Shown: piece after piece, positions 1 through 10,104 of the stretch
Layout: every line of letters begins with the position of its first letter
Numbering within the stretch: position 1 is the stretch's first letter
NCBI GenBank assembly: GCA_031292555.1
Contig: JARLGV010000128.1
Location: 1 to 62,256 of the forward strand
Direction of reading: 5' to 3'
DNA from: Fimbriimonas sp.
GTDB lineage: Bacteria > Armatimonadota > Fimbriimonadia > Fimbriimonadales > Fimbriimonadaceae
DNA length: 62,256 nt
Program-made: the position numbers and the translations under genes
Notes under the pieces: generated by a model
Told to the model about the DNA's origin: nothing
Databases searched by the model: none
What the model saw: only the letters and a program-made list of their open reading frames with translations

Positions 1-3000
1 TATTACGCATTGCGCAGCCGATTCACTTTCGAGGAAACCGACGACGTGCCCGAAAGCGAAGTGATCGCGGGTCTTGAAGAACTCGTACGATTCGAGGAGG
101 AACTGGAACGCGCAAAGATGACGGAGCATCCACGCATCCAAATCCCAATGGCCAAACCGGTCACAGCAGACGTCGAAATTCCGTCCGATGTTAGTCAGTG
201 GCTTCGGGATGTAAAGGGACTGGCATCCACGTTTGGTCAGGTCAACCAGAAAGTTGACAAACAGGTCTGTTATGTCCTGGGCATGCATGCCGTCGCCAAG
301 GGACTCACCGTACCTACGATAACCGTTACCCATCGTAGCCTTCTCAAGAATGGTGAGTACGGCAGGCAGGGCACTGTGAAACTGACCTCGGCGACTGGAA
401 CGCATAGTCCGGACTACTGGACTCCGCTCGACTGCACGCTCATTCAGGACTTGCGATCCAACACATCCACCGTCTCGTGGGATCAGGCGGCGTATCGGCT
501 CGACGGCCGCCATGGATACCGCCTGCTTCGAGACATTGTCGCAACCGGCCGATGCACGTGGCACACAGGCCAAAGCCTGCGACCGGGAGAGGCTCGATCT
601 GGATCGTTCGAATGGGTCGTCAATGCTTCCGATTCATCTCTCACGCCGACGATTCGGTCGACCCAAACCGCCGTCACACTACCTGTCATACGTCCGAGTT
701 ATGTCGATCTGGCAACGAGCGAGTGCGGCCTGATCGAGTGCGGACTGCGCGACGAGCTCGCCTCTGCCATCCTGGCAAAAGGACGCATCCTCCCTGAGCA
801 AGTGTCACATGTCCGACGCGAACTTGCCGGTTGTGGCATCTCCTCTGAGCTACTGCCACCGGATCACTTCAAAGTCTCCGTTCGCACTCCTGAGGTCAGG
901 CCGTGTCTCACCGTCGAATTGGAAGTCTGTCTGCCTCAAACGGCTTGGGCACGATCCATCGCGATGGCGACGATCGCCTTTGCTGATCTCAGGTTCAACT
1001 ACGATGGGCACCTTGCACCTTTGGACGGAGGCGATATACGCCTCGTCGAAGGAGATAACGTCTTGATCATCCGCCGTAACAAGGATGCCGAAAGAAACGC
1101 CCGTGAATTCCTCAAATCGCAGGCTTGGAGGGAGCCTTTCGCAACCAGATACGAATTACCTCCAAGGCGCAATGGGCAACTCATCCTCGCCCCCATCGAT
1201 CCGCGAAAGCCAGACGATCCGCTTGATGACGTTCACAGCTTCGCGATGAAGGTGGCTCCCGGCCTGAGAGATCTCGGGTGGACTGTCGAAATCGTCGATA
1301 GCCTTCGATCAGTAGCATCCGACGAGATCGAATGGGACGTCGCCATCGACAGCAACCAGACCGTCGACTGGTTCGAATTCCGGCTCGGAATCCGGGTGGA
1401 CGGCGAGCCGATCGATGTCCGGCCAATTCTTGTGGAATATCTAAAGGAGCAGGCACGTCCACAACTTTCCTTGGTCCGGGGCACTCCGGCTGCCGAAACA
1501 GAATTCACGTTCACCGCCTCCAAAGGCAGAATCCTCCACCTTGACCGCCATCGGCTCAACGCAATACTACGCCCACTCACTGAGTTGTTCGGAAGTCCAG
1601 AGACCTGGCCACAGGAGCTTAGGGCGGCAAAGGCGCTCGTCACCGAGGTCTCGGGCCTAAGCGCCGGCGAGTGGAAGACGAGCAAAGAGTTCCGCGAGCT
1701 TCGCAAGAAGCTAGCCAAGTTCGATCGTCTTCAGCCACAGTCTGAGTCTGAAGGCTTTCGAGGTGTTCTGCGGGAGTATCAACGAGAGGGCCTCGCGTGG
1801 CTTCAATTCTTGAGGGAGTACAACTTCGGTGGCGTACTTGCAGACGACATGGGCCTTGGCAAGACAGTGCAAATCCTCGCCCACATCCTAACGGAGAAGG
1901 TCTCTGGCCGAATGCTAACCCCGTGTCTAATCGTCGCGCCAACCAGCACAATGCCGAACTGGCTGCGCGAGGCGGAACGATTCGCGCCAGAGCTCAAGGT
2001 TGTAACGCTGCAAGGGACCGGTCGAGGTGCGCGGTTCGCTGACCTCGATGGCGTCGACATAGCGCTGACGACTTATCCTCTCCTCGACCGTGACAAGGAT
2101 AAGCTGGGCGCAACTACCTACCACGTTCTCGTTCTTGACGAGGCTCAAAACGTAAAGAACGCATCGACGGCAGCCGCTAGGGCGGCACGTGACCTCAGCG
2201 CAAAGCACCGAGTGTGTCTGAGCGGCACGCCGGTGGAGAATCACCTTGGTGAGCTTTGGTCATTGTTTCACTTTCTCGTGCCTGGGTTTCTGGGATCGGA
2301 AGGTGACTTCAAGAAGCGGTTCCGAACACCAATCGAGAGAAACAGCGATAAGGATGCCCGCAAGTCGCTGGCGCGCCGTGTTCGTCCATTCATGCTTCGG
2401 CGCACAAAAGGCCAAGTCGCGAGCGAGCTTCCGGACAAAACTGAAATCATCGAATCCATCGAGTTCGACGACGACCAGCGCGATCTTTACGAGTCGATAC
2501 GTATGGCGATGGACAAGCAGGTTCGCGACTTGATCGCGGCTCAAGGGTTCGACCGAAGTCGCATCCAGATTCTGGACGCCCTATTGAAACTCCGTCAAGT
2601 GTGTTGCGACCCGAGTCTCCTCAAGATCCCTTCCGCCAAGAAGGTGTCGGAATCGGCGAAGTTAGGTCGATTATCCGAAATGCTCAGCGTGTTGGTTGAG
2701 GACGGCCGCCGCGTGCTAGTCTTCTCCCAGTTCACATCGATGCTCGACCTGATCGAGGCTCGGCTAAGGACGGTGGGGATCTCCTGGGTGCGTATCAGCG
2801 GGGACACCAAGGATCGCGACACTCCAGTCAAGCAGTTCCAGTCCGGAAACGTGCCTGTGTTTCTAATCAGCCTTAAGGCCGGCGGAACCGGTCTCAATCT
2901 CACGGCGGCCGATACGGTGATACTTTACGATCCGTGGTGGAATCCAGCGGTAGAGAATCAAGCGATTGATCGCGCCCACCGAATTGGACAAGATAAGGCG

Positions 3001-3156
3001 GAAATCGTATACAAAATGGTGGTTAGCGGCACCATTGAAGAGAAAATGCTCGAATTGCAGGCGAGAAAGGGCGACATTGCCCGCAGCATCTTGACGGATG
3101 ATGCGGAAGGTATACGAACCCTCACGTCCGACGACCTTAAGTGGATTCTGTCGTAA
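1..3156 (+). CDS. SNF2-family DNA helicase/translocase, 5' truncated by window edge
   Basis: ATP-dependent DNA translocase of the Swi2/Snf2 superfamily. The frame is open to base 1 (codons before the TTG at 10 are TAT TAC GCA), so the true start lies outside. Counting from the TTG at 10, the Walker A motif DDMGLGKT begins near residue 612, the Walker B/DEAQ box near 710, the SGTPVENHLGELWSL motif near 738, and the helicase C-terminal motifs VFLISLKAGGTGLNLT and DRAHRIGQ between about 950 and 990. These define a complete two-lobe ATPase of roughly 460 residues at the C terminus. The preceding 570 residues match no domain I can name; bacterial SNF2 proteins often carry SWIM or helicase-associated regions there. 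The remaining length (over 1050 aa) suits the bacterial RapA/HepA-like group. The protein is probably cytoplasmic, acting on DNA-protein complexes; its exact role cannot be told from sequence. Confidence 0.93.
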   Translation, partial: YYALRSRFTFEETDDVPESEVIAGLEELVRFEEELERAKMTEHPRIQIPMAKPVTADVEIPSDVSQWLRDVKGLASTFGQVNQKVDKQVCYVLGMHAVAKGLTVPTITVTHRSLLKNGEYGRQGTVKLTSATGTHSPDYWTPLDCTLIQDLRSNTSTVSWDQAAYRLDGRHGYRLLRDIVATGRCTWHTGQSLRPGEARSGSFEWVVNASDSSLTPTIRSTQTAVTLPVIRPSYVDLATSECGLIECGLRDELASAILAKGRILPEQVSHVRRELAGCGISSELLPPDHFKVSVRTPEVRPCLTVELEVCLPQTAWARSIAMATIAFADLRFNYDGHLAPLDGGDIRLVEGDNVLIIRRNKDAERNAREFLKSQAWREPFATRYELPPRRNGQLILAPIDPRKPDDPLDDVHSFAMKVAPGLRDLGWTVEIVDSLRSVASDEIEWDVAIDSNQTVDWFEFRLGIRVDGEPIDVRPILVEYLKEQARPQLSLVRGTPAAETEFTFTASKGRILHLDRHRLNAILRPLTELFGSPETWPQELRAAKALVTEVSGLSAGEWKTSKEFRELRKKLAKFDRLQPQSESEGFRGVLREYQREGLAWLQFLREYNFGGVLADDMGLGKTVQILAHILTEKVSGRMLTPCLIVAPTSTMPNWLREAERFAPELKVVTLQGTGRGARFADLDGVDIALTTYPLLDRDKDKLGATTYHVLVLDEAQNVKNASTAAARAARDLSAKHRVCLSGTPVENHLGELWSLFHFLVPGFLGSEGDFKKRFRTPIERNSDKDARKSLARRVRPFMLRRTKGQVASELPDKTEIIESIEFDDDQRDLYESIRMAMDKQVRDLIAAQGFDRSRIQILDALLKLRQVCCDPSLLKIPSAKKVSESAKLGRLSEMLSVLVEDGRRVLVFSQFTSMLDLIEARLRTVGISWVRISGDTKDRDTPVKQFQSGNVPVFLISLKAGGTGLNLTAADTVILYDPWWNPAVENQAIDRAHRIGQDKAEIVYKMVVSGTIEEKMLELQARKGDIARSILTDDAEGIRTLTSDDLKWILS

Positions 3157-3243
3157 GTTGGCGGTGCACCACCCATTGGACCTTAGCCGCTCCAATCAAA
3201 CGGAACGATCGAAAGCACCGTCCTATCGTTTGAAATAGTCCAT

Positions 3244-4725
3244 ATGATCAAATCCCTGATATACGCCGTCCTTCTTGGAATATCGTGGCAGTCAGTCTTG
3301 GCTGCTAACTACTATGTCTCGCCAACCGGAAAGGACGCCAATCCGGGCACTCTCTTCTCTCCTTGGAAGACCATTCAGCACGCTTGCGATAAGGTGCCAT
3401 CTGGAGGCGCCGTGCTCGTGGCATCCGGAGTCTATAAGGAAGCGGTGACGGTCAAGCGTTCGATGACGCTGACTAACGCTGTCGGCGCGAAGCCGGTCAT
3501 TGACGGCACCGGCGTTGCGGTTCCCAGCGACAACGCCGCACTTGTTCTAGTAAACGGAATCAGCCACGTCACCATACAAGGCTTCGAGATCCGCAACTAC
3601 AAAACGACCGACTCGACGCTCCTTCCCATTGGAATCCTGGTTGAGGGCGCGGCAAACGGCATCACGATCCGAGGCAATCAGATTCACGACATCGAGAACG
3701 ACGGATCCGACGCGAAGAACATCAACGCCTTCGGTTTCGTAGCTTACGGCAACTCTTCAAAAGGGGCCATCACTAGCTTGGTGATCGATCGGAACACAAT
3801 CTACTCGACAAAGACCGGGAACAGTGAAACCATGACGGTGAACGGAAACGTCAACGGATTCCGGATCACCAACAACCTTGTTCACGATGTGGACAATATC
3901 GGCATCGACTGCATCGGATTCGAGGGGACCTCGCCGATCGCCGGACAGGATCAGGCTCGAAACGGCTATGTCGCCTTGAACACCGTCTACAACGTGTCGT
4001 CCCTGCACAACCCGGCGTACTTCGGTAGCGATGCCGCCGACGGCATCTATGTGGACGGTGGCACCGAGATCGTGATCGAGCGCAACACGATCCATAATGC
4101 CGACTTGGGCATGGAGGTGACTTCTGAGCACGCCGGGAAGGTGGCCAGCGGCGTGATCGTTAGGAGCAACCTGATCTACGCCTGCACCATCACCGGTTTG
4201 TCGATCGGCGGATACGACTCCAAGCGCGGTGGTACGACGAGTTGCACGTTCGTGAACAACACATTCTACGGGAACGACACAACGAATTCGGGTTCGGGCG
4301 AATTCATGGTTCAGTTCTACACAAAGGGCAACGTATTCGAGAACAACATTCTGTACGCCACCTCGCAGGGCGTGCTCGTTAGCACGGCCCCTGGGTCAGG
4401 GATACCTGGCGTAACGGCGGACTACAACCTGTTCTTCACCGCCGTAGCCGGCAACGAGAACTGGTTGTGGGGCACCAAGTCCTACTCGACGCTCACCTCC
4501 TTTCAGCAAGGCTCTCATCAAGATAGTCACTCAAGCCTCGTCGATCCCTCGTTCGTGAGTGCGCCCTCCTTCAACTTTCGCCTCAACGCCCACTCTCCTG
4601 CAATCAACGCCGGGACGAATCTGAGCACGGGGATTGTGGGAACCCAGGACCTCTCCGGGAACCCACGTGTCAATGGGAAAAGCATCGATATGGGCTGTTA
4701 TGAATCGGCGACCTCCGGCCCTTAG
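3244..4725 (+). CDS. Secreted right-handed parallel beta-helix protein
   Basis: Exported protein of 493 residues with a Sec signal peptide (residues 1-20, ending SVLA before NYYVSP). The segment YYVSPTGKDANPGT followed by SPWKTIQHA is the usual opening of DUF1565/NosD-type pectin-lyase folds. After it come many short turns rich in N-x-I and G-x-x-I-x-x-N (IRGNQIHDI, IDRNTIYST, ITNNLVHDV, IERNTIHNA, NNTFYGND, FENNILY), the signature of stacked beta-helix coils. The C terminus (NPRVNGKSIDMGCYE) is the common closing motif of choice-of-anchor beta-helix proteins. Such proteins bind or cleave polysaccharides, but no catalytic triad is obvious, so lyase activity is not claimed. The downstream neighbours are glycosidases on the same strand, which fits a carbohydrate-related role. 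The ATG has no clear Shine-Dalgarno. Confidence 0.85.
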   Translation: MIKSLIYAVLLGISWQSVLAANYYVSPTGKDANPGTLFSPWKTIQHACDKVPSGGAVLVASGVYKEAVTVKRSMTLTNAVGAKPVIDGTGVAVPSDNAALVLVNGISHVTIQGFEIRNYKTTDSTLLPIGILVEGAANGITIRGNQIHDIENDGSDAKNINAFGFVAYGNSSKGAITSLVIDRNTIYSTKTGNSETMTVNGNVNGFRITNNLVHDVDNIGIDCIGFEGTSPIAGQDQARNGYVALNTVYNVSSLHNPAYFGSDAADGIYVDGGTEIVIERNTIHNADLGMEVTSEHAGKVASGVIVRSNLIYACTITGLSIGGYDSKRGGTTSCTFVNNTFYGNDTTNSGSGEFMVQFYTKGNVFENNILYATSQGVLVSTAPGSGIPGVTADYNLFFTAVAGNENWLWGTKSYSTLTSFQQGSHQDSHSSLVDPSFVSAPSFNFRLNAHSPAINAGTNLSTGIVGTQDLSGNPRVNGKSIDMGCYESATSGP

Positions 4726-4777
4726 TTCCGATCGCTTTATGGCCGCAGCCTGTTCACTAAGGTAACCTGCCCCATCG

Positions 4778-6949
4778 ATGAAGCTCGATGCGCGATGCGC
4801 CCGCTTGCTGCTCCTGTTGGCAATCCTGTTCATTCCTGCCGCTTCTTGGTCCGAGTCCCCGATCCAAGCGCTTACGCAACGTGTACTGGGCCACGATGCC
4901 GATCGATTCCGGTTCGAAACACTCGCCTCTAGCGCTAAAGATCGTTTTGAAGTCGAGGCAAAAGATGGGAAGATCGTGGTTCGAGGGGCAACCCCGGCGG
5001 TCCAAGCATCTGGACTCATGGCCTACCTGAAGCAGTATTGCCACTGCGACGTCAGTTGGACCGCACGGCAGCTAGCGATCCCGACCGATCTGCCAAAGCC
5101 GAACGGCGTTTACACGGCGTCAAGCCCATTCCAGTACCGCTACTATCTGAACTTCTGCACATTCAACTACACGATGTCCTTCTGGGACTGGAACCGGTGG
5201 GAGCAAGAAATCGACTGGATGGCGCTCAACGGCATCAATCTCTGCCTCGCGGCCCAGATCGGTCAGGAGGCGGTATGGCAGAGAACCATGAAGCGACTTG
5301 GCCAAACCGACGACGAGGTCCGGAAGTTCCTTCCCGGTCCCGCATTCGGTGCATGGTGGATGATGGGCAATCACCAAGGTTGGGGCGGTCCCGATCCGGA
5401 GTGGTGGATCGATCGACAGGTGACCTTACAGAAGAAGATCCTCGCCCGAATGCGAAGCCTCGGAATCCAGCCTGTTCTGGCCGCATTCTACGGAAACGTT
5501 CCGTCAAGCCTCAAGAACCACTACCCGTCCTCACGGTTTGTCTCCACCGGTAATTGGATCGGATATCAGCGACCCGACATGGTGGTCCCCTCCGACCCAC
5601 TCTTCGACAAGGTTTCGAAGACGTTCTACGAGGAGGAATCGAAGCTGTTTGGTAAGGCCCGCTTCTACGCCGGAGACCCCTTCCATGAGGGCAGCGTGGC
5701 AGAGGTCAATCTCAAGCAAGCGGGCGAGGCGATCGAGGGCGCGATGCAACGAACCAGTCCGGGTTCCTCTTGGGTTCTGCAGGCTTGGGGCAACAACCCT
5801 CAAGACGGCATGCTCGCGGGAACGACCGCATCTCACACGCTGGTCCTCGATCTCCGTGGAGAAGGTGGCGGCGTGTGGCAGCAGCGGCATTCATTTGGCG
5901 GGCGTCCCTGGATACTCTGCACGATTGGCGGCTTTGGCGGCAAACGCCACTTTTCCGGCTGGATGCCCGAAATCTCTCAGGGACCATATCGTGCAATGCG
6001 TGCAGCTGGCTTCTCCGGCATTGGAACCGTCATGGAAGGTAGCGACCTAAACGATGCTCTTTACCAGATGTTTTACGACCTCACCTACCGGGACAAAGCT
6101 CCCGATATAGGCGACTGGTGCGCAGAATATTCTCAACGGCGCTATGGCGGAAATGATCGCCACACTGAGGCGGCCTGGCGGATTTTTGCCCGGTCGGTCT
6201 ACGCCCTTCCCGCGGCCAGCGCCGCCGACGGCGAGCCGGAGTCGGTTCTCTGCGCAAGGCCCGCGCTCCAGATCGAGAGCGCATCTTCCTGGGGCACGAC
6301 CATCAGGCACTACCGATTTGCCGACCTGATCGACGGCTGGCGTGAATTGCTTCAAGCGCGAAGTCTCGTTGGTTCCGATGCATACCGGTACGATCTTGTC
6401 GACGTAACGCGACAGGTGCTTTCAGATTGGGGACAGATCTGTCACCGCCGGATGGCGGACGCGTTCCGTGCCAAGAACGCCCAGGCGTTCGACAAAGAGT
6501 CTGCAAGGTTCCTTCAGATTATCGAAGATATGGATCGGCTGCTTGCCACTCGGCGCGAGTTCTTGCTGGGCTCCTGGATCGAGTCGGCACGATCACTTGG
6601 ACGATCGCCCGCCGACAAAGATTGGCTCGAATGGAACGCCAGAACCCAAATCACGACTTGGGGATTCGGCGGCGCCTCTGAATCGCTGCGCGACTACGCG
6701 AACAAGGAATGGTCGGGTCTGCTGGCCGGGTTCTATCTTAAACGATGGTCGCGGTGGATCGAGGACCGCAAACAAGAGCTTTCTGGACGCAAACTTGGCG
6801 ATATCCGATGGATCGATTGGGAACTGGCATGGGGCAAAGGCCATGAGAAGTATCCAGCAACACCGTCGGGGGACCCGGTTAAGGCTGCTAATGAGATAGC
6901 GTCAAAGTACGGTGCCGAGATCGACGAGTTCCTGCTAAAGACAAACTGA
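4778..6949 (+). CDS. Alpha-N-acetylglucosaminidase, GH89 (NAGLU-like)
   Basis: Glycoside hydrolase family 89 removes terminal alpha-linked GlcNAc; the human homologue NAGLU acts on heparan sulfate, and bacterial members act on host or microbial glycans. The 723-residue protein begins with a hydrophobic signal peptide (LLLLLAILFIPAASW). A small N-terminal domain (about 30-115) precedes the TIM barrel (about 120-460), which shows the family hallmarks MSFWDWNRWEQEIDWMA, FLPGPAFGAWWMMGN and GWGGP. By family analogy the two catalytic glutamates are E304 in DPFHEGS and E420 in GTVMEGSDLND. The remaining 250 residues form the helical C-terminal domain. Full length compared with NAGLU. The ATG at 4778 follows the previous stop by 52 nt, and a TAACCT hexamer lies 9 nt upstream. 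It sits beside a PNGase F-like gene, so the pair may act on one glycoprotein or glycan source. Confidence 0.93.
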   Translation: MKLDARCARLLLLLAILFIPAASWSESPIQALTQRVLGHDADRFRFETLASSAKDRFEVEAKDGKIVVRGATPAVQASGLMAYLKQYCHCDVSWTARQLAIPTDLPKPNGVYTASSPFQYRYYLNFCTFNYTMSFWDWNRWEQEIDWMALNGINLCLAAQIGQEAVWQRTMKRLGQTDDEVRKFLPGPAFGAWWMMGNHQGWGGPDPEWWIDRQVTLQKKILARMRSLGIQPVLAAFYGNVPSSLKNHYPSSRFVSTGNWIGYQRPDMVVPSDPLFDKVSKTFYEEESKLFGKARFYAGDPFHEGSVAEVNLKQAGEAIEGAMQRTSPGSSWVLQAWGNNPQDGMLAGTTASHTLVLDLRGEGGGVWQQRHSFGGRPWILCTIGGFGGKRHFSGWMPEISQGPYRAMRAAGFSGIGTVMEGSDLNDALYQMFYDLTYRDKAPDIGDWCAEYSQRRYGGNDRHTEAAWRIFARSVYALPAASAADGEPESVLCARPALQIESASSWGTTIRHYRFADLIDGWRELLQARSLVGSDAYRYDLVDVTRQVLSDWGQICHRRMADAFRAKNAQAFDKESARFLQIIEDMDRLLATRREFLLGSWIESARSLGRSPADKDWLEWNARTQITTWGFGGASESLRDYANKEWSGLLAGFYLKRWSRWIEDRKQELSGRKLGDIRWIDWELAWGKGHEKYPATPSGDPVKAANEIASKYGAEIDEFLLKTN

Positions 6950-7039
6950 TAGCGTCACGTACTGACATCGTCTCTCCGCCTGGCATGATTGCACATCGCC
7001 CCGGACACTTTCGACTCAATTCGAGTAGCCTTCTATCCG

Positions 7040-8638
7040 ATGTCCATGCTTGCAGCGCTGGTTCTTTCGATGGTCTCGATCTCGTCGACGGAGGTGACAT
7101 ACGATTTTCGGCGGCCCTCCGACGCCAAGACATTTACGGCTTCGCAAGGGGGTGGAGGCATGCGTAAGGATGGAGTTCCTCACGTCGAAGACGGCCAACT
7201 GTCCCTGATCGGTCCTTGGTCGAACAACTGGACGGCGGTGAGCTTTCCCGCCCCGGCCAAGCGCCTATACCGAGTGTTCGATGCCGAATGGACGACGACC
7301 CTCAGCCAGGGAACGGAAGGCTATAGTCTCTCCTGGGTAACCAATCCGGAAGGGCGCGCCCCGGAGAACCCCAAATGGGAAGAGCCGGATGTCGACGGGG
7401 CATTCTGCGTCGGGTTTCAAGCATCCGATCCGGTAAACAAGGACCCGTTCCGCGGTTCGGGGAACATAGAAGGACGCCCTCAGCACGAGGCGTCGCTGCA
7501 TTGGAACGGGCGAGAGATCGTCAAAGTCGTGACGCCAACCGAATACCGGGACGAGAAGCCGCACCCGTACCGCCTACACGTCGAATTCGTGACAGGCGGA
7601 GCGGAAGTGACGCTCAAGATTGGAAACCGTGCGGTCTGGAATCGGTACTTCATCCCAGGGATGACTCCAGAGGTTGGACACCCCGTGTTTGGGGCACGAA
7701 ACGGCGAGACGGCCGGTGAAATATCGATGCGTGAGGCAAAATTCCGGCTGTCAGAACCTTGCGAGGCGCCCAAGCCGCCTCTCCATGTGACCGCGCTCGA
7801 CAAGGTACTGAACGACAAGGACCACGGAACGAACGCTGCCGTGACGGAGTTCCCGACCGACACCAGCCGATACGGCCGAATCGTGATGACTCTCCGCCTC
7901 GATAAGCCACCTACTCGATTCGACCCGTGGGATCGGATCGCGCGTGTCTGGGTCGAAGGGGACGACCACGAGCGATACGAGTTGCTTCGATATATCACCC
8001 CATATAGCAAAGGCTGGGAGTGGAGGCAAGACGTAACCGATTTGCGGCCATTGCTTCGAGGAACCCACAAAGTCATCCAGGAGTGCGGGACGTATGGCGA
8101 AGGCTGGGTCGTAACCGTCGCCTTCGACTTCTATGAGGGAAAGGTGGATCGAGAAGCCTACAGGGTTGTCAAGCTGTGGTCAGGCGCCCCCGAGATTGGG
8201 AATCCCGACAAGCCTGCCGAGGCATTCTACACTCCCCAATCTGCTCTCACCGACCCATACACGGTTGGCGCCAAAGTGCTTGTCACCGTTACGGGTCATG
8301 GGATGGAGCCCAACACAAACAACGCCGCCGAGTTCATGCCGATTGGACGAACTCTCACCGTCAATGGGCGTCCCTATCGCAACCTGCTTTGGAAGACCGA
8401 CAACTACATGAACCCGTGTCGCCCCCAAGGCGGAACATGGAAGTACGACCGAGCCGGCTGGGGCCCGGGAACCATCGTGCCGCCTTGGAAGGTCGACGCA
8501 CCCAACGTGGCCCCCGGCCAACCGATCGATGTCCAATACCGCCTGGATCCGTATCTGAACAAGGGTCGAGGCAAAACCTGGGCGCCCACCCACGTCACCG
8601 AAGCTATGCTCGTTCTGTTTCGACGCCCCAAGCCTTGA
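7040..8638 (+). CDS. Secreted PNGase F-like amidase with N-terminal lectin-like domain
   Basis: Peptide-N-glycosidases of this fold hydrolyse the amide bond between Asn and the first GlcNAc of N-glycans. Numbering from an upstream TTG at 6989, the C-terminal half matches the two jelly-roll domains of PNGase F: VTVTGHGMEPNTNNAAEFMP near 430-450, then RNLLWKTDNYMNPC and GGTWKYDRAGWGPG. Where many relatives have GWCPG this protein has GWGPG, so a cysteine is missing. Residues about 35-255 look like a concanavalin A-like/LamG sandwich (TAVSFPAPAKRLYRVFDAEW, YRLHVEFVTGGAEVTLKIG), giving a lectin-amidase fusion. I place the start at ATG 7040 (with ATG 7046 in frame) because it gives a compact signal peptide, MLAALVLSMVS; the TTG adds 17 uncharacteristic residues. 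It lies 90 nt after GH89 on the same strand. Activity is inferred from fold motifs, not demonstrated. Confidence 0.75.
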   Translation: MSMLAALVLSMVSISSTEVTYDFRRPSDAKTFTASQGGGGMRKDGVPHVEDGQLSLIGPWSNNWTAVSFPAPAKRLYRVFDAEWTTTLSQGTEGYSLSWVTNPEGRAPENPKWEEPDVDGAFCVGFQASDPVNKDPFRGSGNIEGRPQHEASLHWNGREIVKVVTPTEYRDEKPHPYRLHVEFVTGGAEVTLKIGNRAVWNRYFIPGMTPEVGHPVFGARNGETAGEISMREAKFRLSEPCEAPKPPLHVTALDKVLNDKDHGTNAAVTEFPTDTSRYGRIVMTLRLDKPPTRFDPWDRIARVWVEGDDHERYELLRYITPYSKGWEWRQDVTDLRPLLRGTHKVIQECGTYGEGWVVTVAFDFYEGKVDREAYRVVKLWSGAPEIGNPDKPAEAFYTPQSALTDPYTVGAKVLVTVTGHGMEPNTNNAAEFMPIGRTLTVNGRPYRNLLWKTDNYMNPCRPQGGTWKYDRAGWGPGTIVPPWKVDAPNVAPGQPIDVQYRLDPYLNKGRGKTWAPTHVTEAMLVLFRRPKP

Positions 8639-8655
8639 GCATTGACAACTCGTGA

Positions 8656-10104
8656 CTAGGTCGAGCCGTAAAACCTCTCGACGTCGGATTTGAGTTGCGC
8701 TAACTCTTTAGCGTGTACGTACATCATGTGGCCCGATTCGTAGTAGCCGTTTTCGATATTTCCGATGAGGCTGGGGTCGAGGGACATGTGGTTGATCGTA
8801 TAGCGCGTCGCGTAGTATGGGGTGGCCAGGTCGTAGTAGCCGTTGGCGATGAACACCTTCATGAAGTTGTTCTTGCTCATCGCTCGGCGCAAAGCCTCGC
8901 TGGTGTCCGGATAGCCGCCGCCCGCATCGCCCCAGGACCAATTCGCCCAGAGCCGATCTGGGTTCGAAATGTAGTAAGGCAGATTCGACTTATATCCCAG
9001 AACGCGCTGCACGTAATCGTTAAGGCAGTGCGTAAACGCCGGCGTAATGACGGTCGCCGGATCGAACTCTGGATACTCGGTGACGCCATTGGGATCGATA
9101 CCCTTGTATCGCGAGTCCAGGCGTCCCACCGTCCGGCCCTCCTTCCTCAATAGCTCCTTGCAGAAGCGGTGGATATTGATCCTCAAATCCGTCAGGTCAA
9201 CATAAACCGGATCGATGCCGGTGTATCGAGCAAGCTTCTTCACGATGCGGACACGCTTGTCGTCCGGCAGGGCGGAGCCTTGATGTAAAGCTAGGAGGTA
9301 CTCGCCTTCGCAGAACGACTCGACCTCTTTAAGTACCTCTTCAAGAGGTTTCGACTGCAGGTCGGCAGGTAGCTTCTCGTGGTAGTAGGCAGTAGCCGTA
9401 TACGTTGGCAGGAACAACAAATAGGGTTGGTCGTTGCCACGCCCAAAACGTGCTGTCCCAAAGTTCAGAATGCTGCTGATCAAGACGAGGCCCTTCAGCC
9501 CGATTCCCCGATCCATCAAAGCGTCGCTCAATCCCGCCGCTCTCGTCGTGCCGTACGATTCGCCGGCAATGTAGATCGGACTCATCCATCTCTGCGATGC
9601 AGTGAGGTAGCCGCGAATGAACTCAGCGACCGAATCGACGTCTCCCTTGAGTCCCCAGAAGTTCTTTTCGTCCTCCTGCTTGACGCTGCGGCTGAATCCG
9701 GTCCCAACCGGATCGATGAATACGAGGTCGGTAAACGGCAGCCACGATTCGAAGTTCTCGACAAGCTCATAGGGAGCGTTGACTGCTTCGCCTTCGTCCC
9801 CCAATTTAACTCGACGTGGCCCCAGGGCCCCCAAGTGCAGCCAAACCGAGCTGCTGCCCGGACCGCCATTGAAACTGAACGTCAACGGGCGGGGCGAATC
9901 AGACTCGACGGTATAGGCGGTATAGAAAATGCCTGCCTTGACCTCACCCAGGGCATCCTTGCTCGGCAGCATGCCAACCGTCGCTTTGTAGTTGAGATCG
10001 CCGAGCATATGTTCGGTTGTTATGGGCTCGGCATCCGGTTGGATGGCATATGTCTCGTTCTTTTCGTCGGCTTTCTTCGTCAGGTCTTTTTCGGCTTCAG
10101 CCAT
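8656..10104 (-). CDS. Serine carboxypeptidase, peptidase family S10
   Basis: Alpha/beta-hydrolase exopeptidase that removes C-terminal residues. The family signature FSFNGGPGSSSVWLHLG (oxyanion region) is followed by the nucleophile elbow GESYGT with S183. The acid is D425 in NGYYDLATPYY and the base H459 in ESGHMMYVH, so the catalytic triad is complete in the expected order. Length, 482 residues, is typical of bacterial S10 members. The N terminus (MAEAEKDLTKKADEKNE) is charged and has no signal peptide, unlike secreted eukaryotic carboxypeptidases, which suggests cytoplasmic action or a misjudged start. The gene converges on the PNGase-like gene with only 17 nt between the stops. No Shine-Dalgarno and no well-placed -10 element is seen before the ATG. 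Confidence 0.92.
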   Translation of the reverse strand: MAEAEKDLTKKADEKNETYAIQPDAEPITTEHMLGDLNYKATVGMLPSKDALGEVKAGIFYTAYTVESDSPRPLTFSFNGGPGSSSVWLHLGALGPRRVKLGDEGEAVNAPYELVENFESWLPFTDLVFIDPVGTGFSRSVKQEDEKNFWGLKGDVDSVAEFIRGYLTASQRWMSPIYIAGESYGTTRAAGLSDALMDRGIGLKGLVLISSILNFGTARFGRGNDQPYLLFLPTYTATAYYHEKLPADLQSKPLEEVLKEVESFCEGEYLLALHQGSALPDDKRVRIVKKLARYTGIDPVYVDLTDLRINIHRFCKELLRKEGRTVGRLDSRYKGIDPNGVTEYPEFDPATVITPAFTHCLNDYVQRVLGYKSNLPYYISNPDRLWANWSWGDAGGGYPDTSEALRRAMSKNNFMKVFIANGYYDLATPYYATRYTINHMSLDPSLIGNIENGYYESGHMMYVHAKELAQLKSDVERFYGST

